A stretch of DNA of 64,000 nucleotides, from positions 1 through 64,000 of the forward strand of contig JAACWS010000016.1 in assembly GCA_009991955.1 (NCBI GenBank). Reading direction: 5' to 3'. How positions within the stretch are numbered: the first letter of the stretch is position 1; each line of letters opens with the position of its first letter. Both the position numbers and the translations under genes were made by a program. Origin of the DNA: Spirochaetales bacterium (GTDB taxonomy: Bacteria > Spirochaetota > Spirochaetia > DSM-27196 > Salinispiraceae). Below, piece by piece: positions 63,204 through 64,000 of this stretch. The notes under the pieces were generated by a model that was not told the origin of the DNA, made no database searches, and saw only the letters and a list, made by a program, of their open reading frames with translations.

Positions 63204-63424
63204 TATTCCTTCCCTCTCTTAGATTTATAAGTAAATATACCCATTATTTGTGTATTGAAAGTCGAATAGTCTCAATATTCTTATATAGAGAACATTTTTA
63301 TCGAATTTCGAGCTCATTGCATTATATCGGTATTTTTTTATAGTTATAAAACTAGGGTGATGAACCTACTATTGTGTCAAATGGAAACTTACTCTGCGAT
63401 CTAGTCTAAATATAGTATTTTTTG

Positions 63425-63453
63425 TTGACAGTTTATTAAAATAGAACGATAGT
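63425..63453 (+). promoter_or_regulatory. ilvB: Promoter of ilvB
   Basis: TTGACA (63425-63430) and GATAGT (63448-63453) with a 17-base spacer. The 200 bases before it are very A+T-rich and could act as an UP element. No clear T-box or leader peptide was seen. Confidence 0.65.
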
Positions 63454-63474
63454 TACCTCGTTCAGGAGGATATT

Positions 63475-64000
63475 ATGAGTAAACTCAAGTCCGGGGCCGA
63501 AGCAATAGTAGACGTAATAGCCCAACAAGGAGTCGAGTATATTTTCGGCTTACCCGGGGGCGCCGCAATACCAATTTTTGATGCCCTCGTAGATTCACCG
63601 GTAAAGTTAATTTTAACCCGTCACGAACAAGGGGCTACCCACATGGCTGATGGTTACGCTCGAGCTACAGGAAAGCCGGCAGTTGTTCTCGTTACCTCGG
63701 GTCCAGGAGCCACGAACACAATTACCGGTATTCTCACGGCCCAAATGGACTCGATACCGATGGTCGTTATTACTGGTCAACAAACTACCTGGAATTTGGG
63801 TCTCGATGCATTTCAGGAAGCCGATGTCTCAGGTATCTCCTATCCGGTAGTAAAGCATTCTTACCTTATCAAAAATCCTCACGATATTCCTCGAATCGTT
63901 CGTGAGGCCTTCTATATTTGTCAAACTGGACGACCTGGACCGGTTCTTATCGATGTGCCGAAAGATATTTCTTCTGCGATGATCGAACCTAACTACGATG
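63475..64000 (+). CDS. ilvB: Acetolactate synthase large subunit (3' end outside window)
   Basis: The frame is open to the window edge, giving the first 175 residues. It starts MSKLKSGAEAIVDVIAQQGV after a perfect AGGAGGA site (63464-63470). The thiamine diphosphate-dependent fold is clear: FGLPGGAAIPIFDAL, the conserved glutamate in RHEQGATHMADGYAR, GPGATNTITG, and ITGQQTTWNLGLDAFQEAD. It makes acetolactate for branched-chain amino acids. Regulatory and small subunits would lie outside the window. Confidence 0.95.
   Translation, partial: MSKLKSGAEAIVDVIAQQGVEYIFGLPGGAAIPIFDALVDSPVKLILTRHEQGATHMADGYARATGKPAVVLVTSGPGATNTITGILTAQMDSIPMVVITGQQTTWNLGLDAFQEADVSGISYPVVKHSYLIKNPHDIPRIVREAFYICQTGRPGPVLIDVPKDISSAMIEPNYD

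Noticed and set aside
63204-63424. T-box or leader-peptide attenuator before ilvB
   Set aside because: The stretch is A+T-rich, but no T-box core, anticodon stem or Leu/Val/Ile-rich leader was found.

Overview
The window looks like a chromosomal segment of a spirochaete, most likely a free-living, probably anaerobic member of the Spirochaetales. The support is a V/A-type ATPase operon with the spirochaete/chlamydia layout (E, a DUF2764-like gene, A, B, D, I, K), a diderm envelope (an LptD-like barrel, a SurA/PpiC chaperone, spirochaete-style lipoproteins), class 1B dihydroorotate dehydrogenase with an Fe-S electron-transfer subunit, oxygen-independent central metabolism, and many TPR proteins. 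PdxST, FolE2/FolD, purine genes and acetolactate synthase suggest biosynthetic capacity rather than host dependence. The taxonomic call is an inference from gene content.

Positions 1-898 are the right end of an integrated mobile element. They hold the tail of one element gene, a strong terminator, about 500 bases of non-coding DNA with 21-bp-periodic direct repeats, and a displaced 3' fragment of a tRNA-Asp gene that is almost certainly an attachment site. The former tRNA terminator (927-970) follows and overlaps the recQ start. Next come recQ, an Rrf2-type regulator without cysteines, a metalloprotease-like lipoprotein, pyrK-pyrD, nth-queG, a NifX-like/Mrp pair, lapA with a SPOR-domain protein, a purH split into two genes, and folD-folE2.

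Positions 16.5-34.4 kb hold an outer-membrane-like protein with a lipoprotein, then a long minus-strand train read from high to low coordinates: gap, pgk, tpiA, secG, a flavodoxin-like gene, a J-domain gene, a PpiC-type isomerase, nusB, a TPR gene, map, a lipoprotein-type htrA, a phosphoribosyltransferase, and a 1678-residue exported repeat protein ending in a predicted beta-helix. It links glycolysis with protein export and envelope quality control.

Positions 34.4-44.9 kb carry uvrA-lptD-phoH-ybeY-corC-TPR with overlapping stop and start codons. Positions 45-53.3 kb carry the V-type ATPase operon, with a recognisable promoter and terminator; the K subunit has the sodium-binding residue pattern. 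Positions 53.3-58.2 kb carry a small zinc-ribbon protein, a glutamate racemase-RsgA fusion (the most unusual gene here), mutS2 and a small unknown gene. The right end has a pentapeptide-repeat protein, a metallo-beta-lactamase-fold protein that has lost its metal ligands, yggS, a small membrane protein, an RluD-type pseudouridine synthase, pdxST and the start of ilvB, which runs off the window.

No CRISPR array, insertion sequence, rRNA or intact tRNA gene was seen. Most of the window is ordinary, tightly packed chromosome; the accessory part is the first 0.9 kb.
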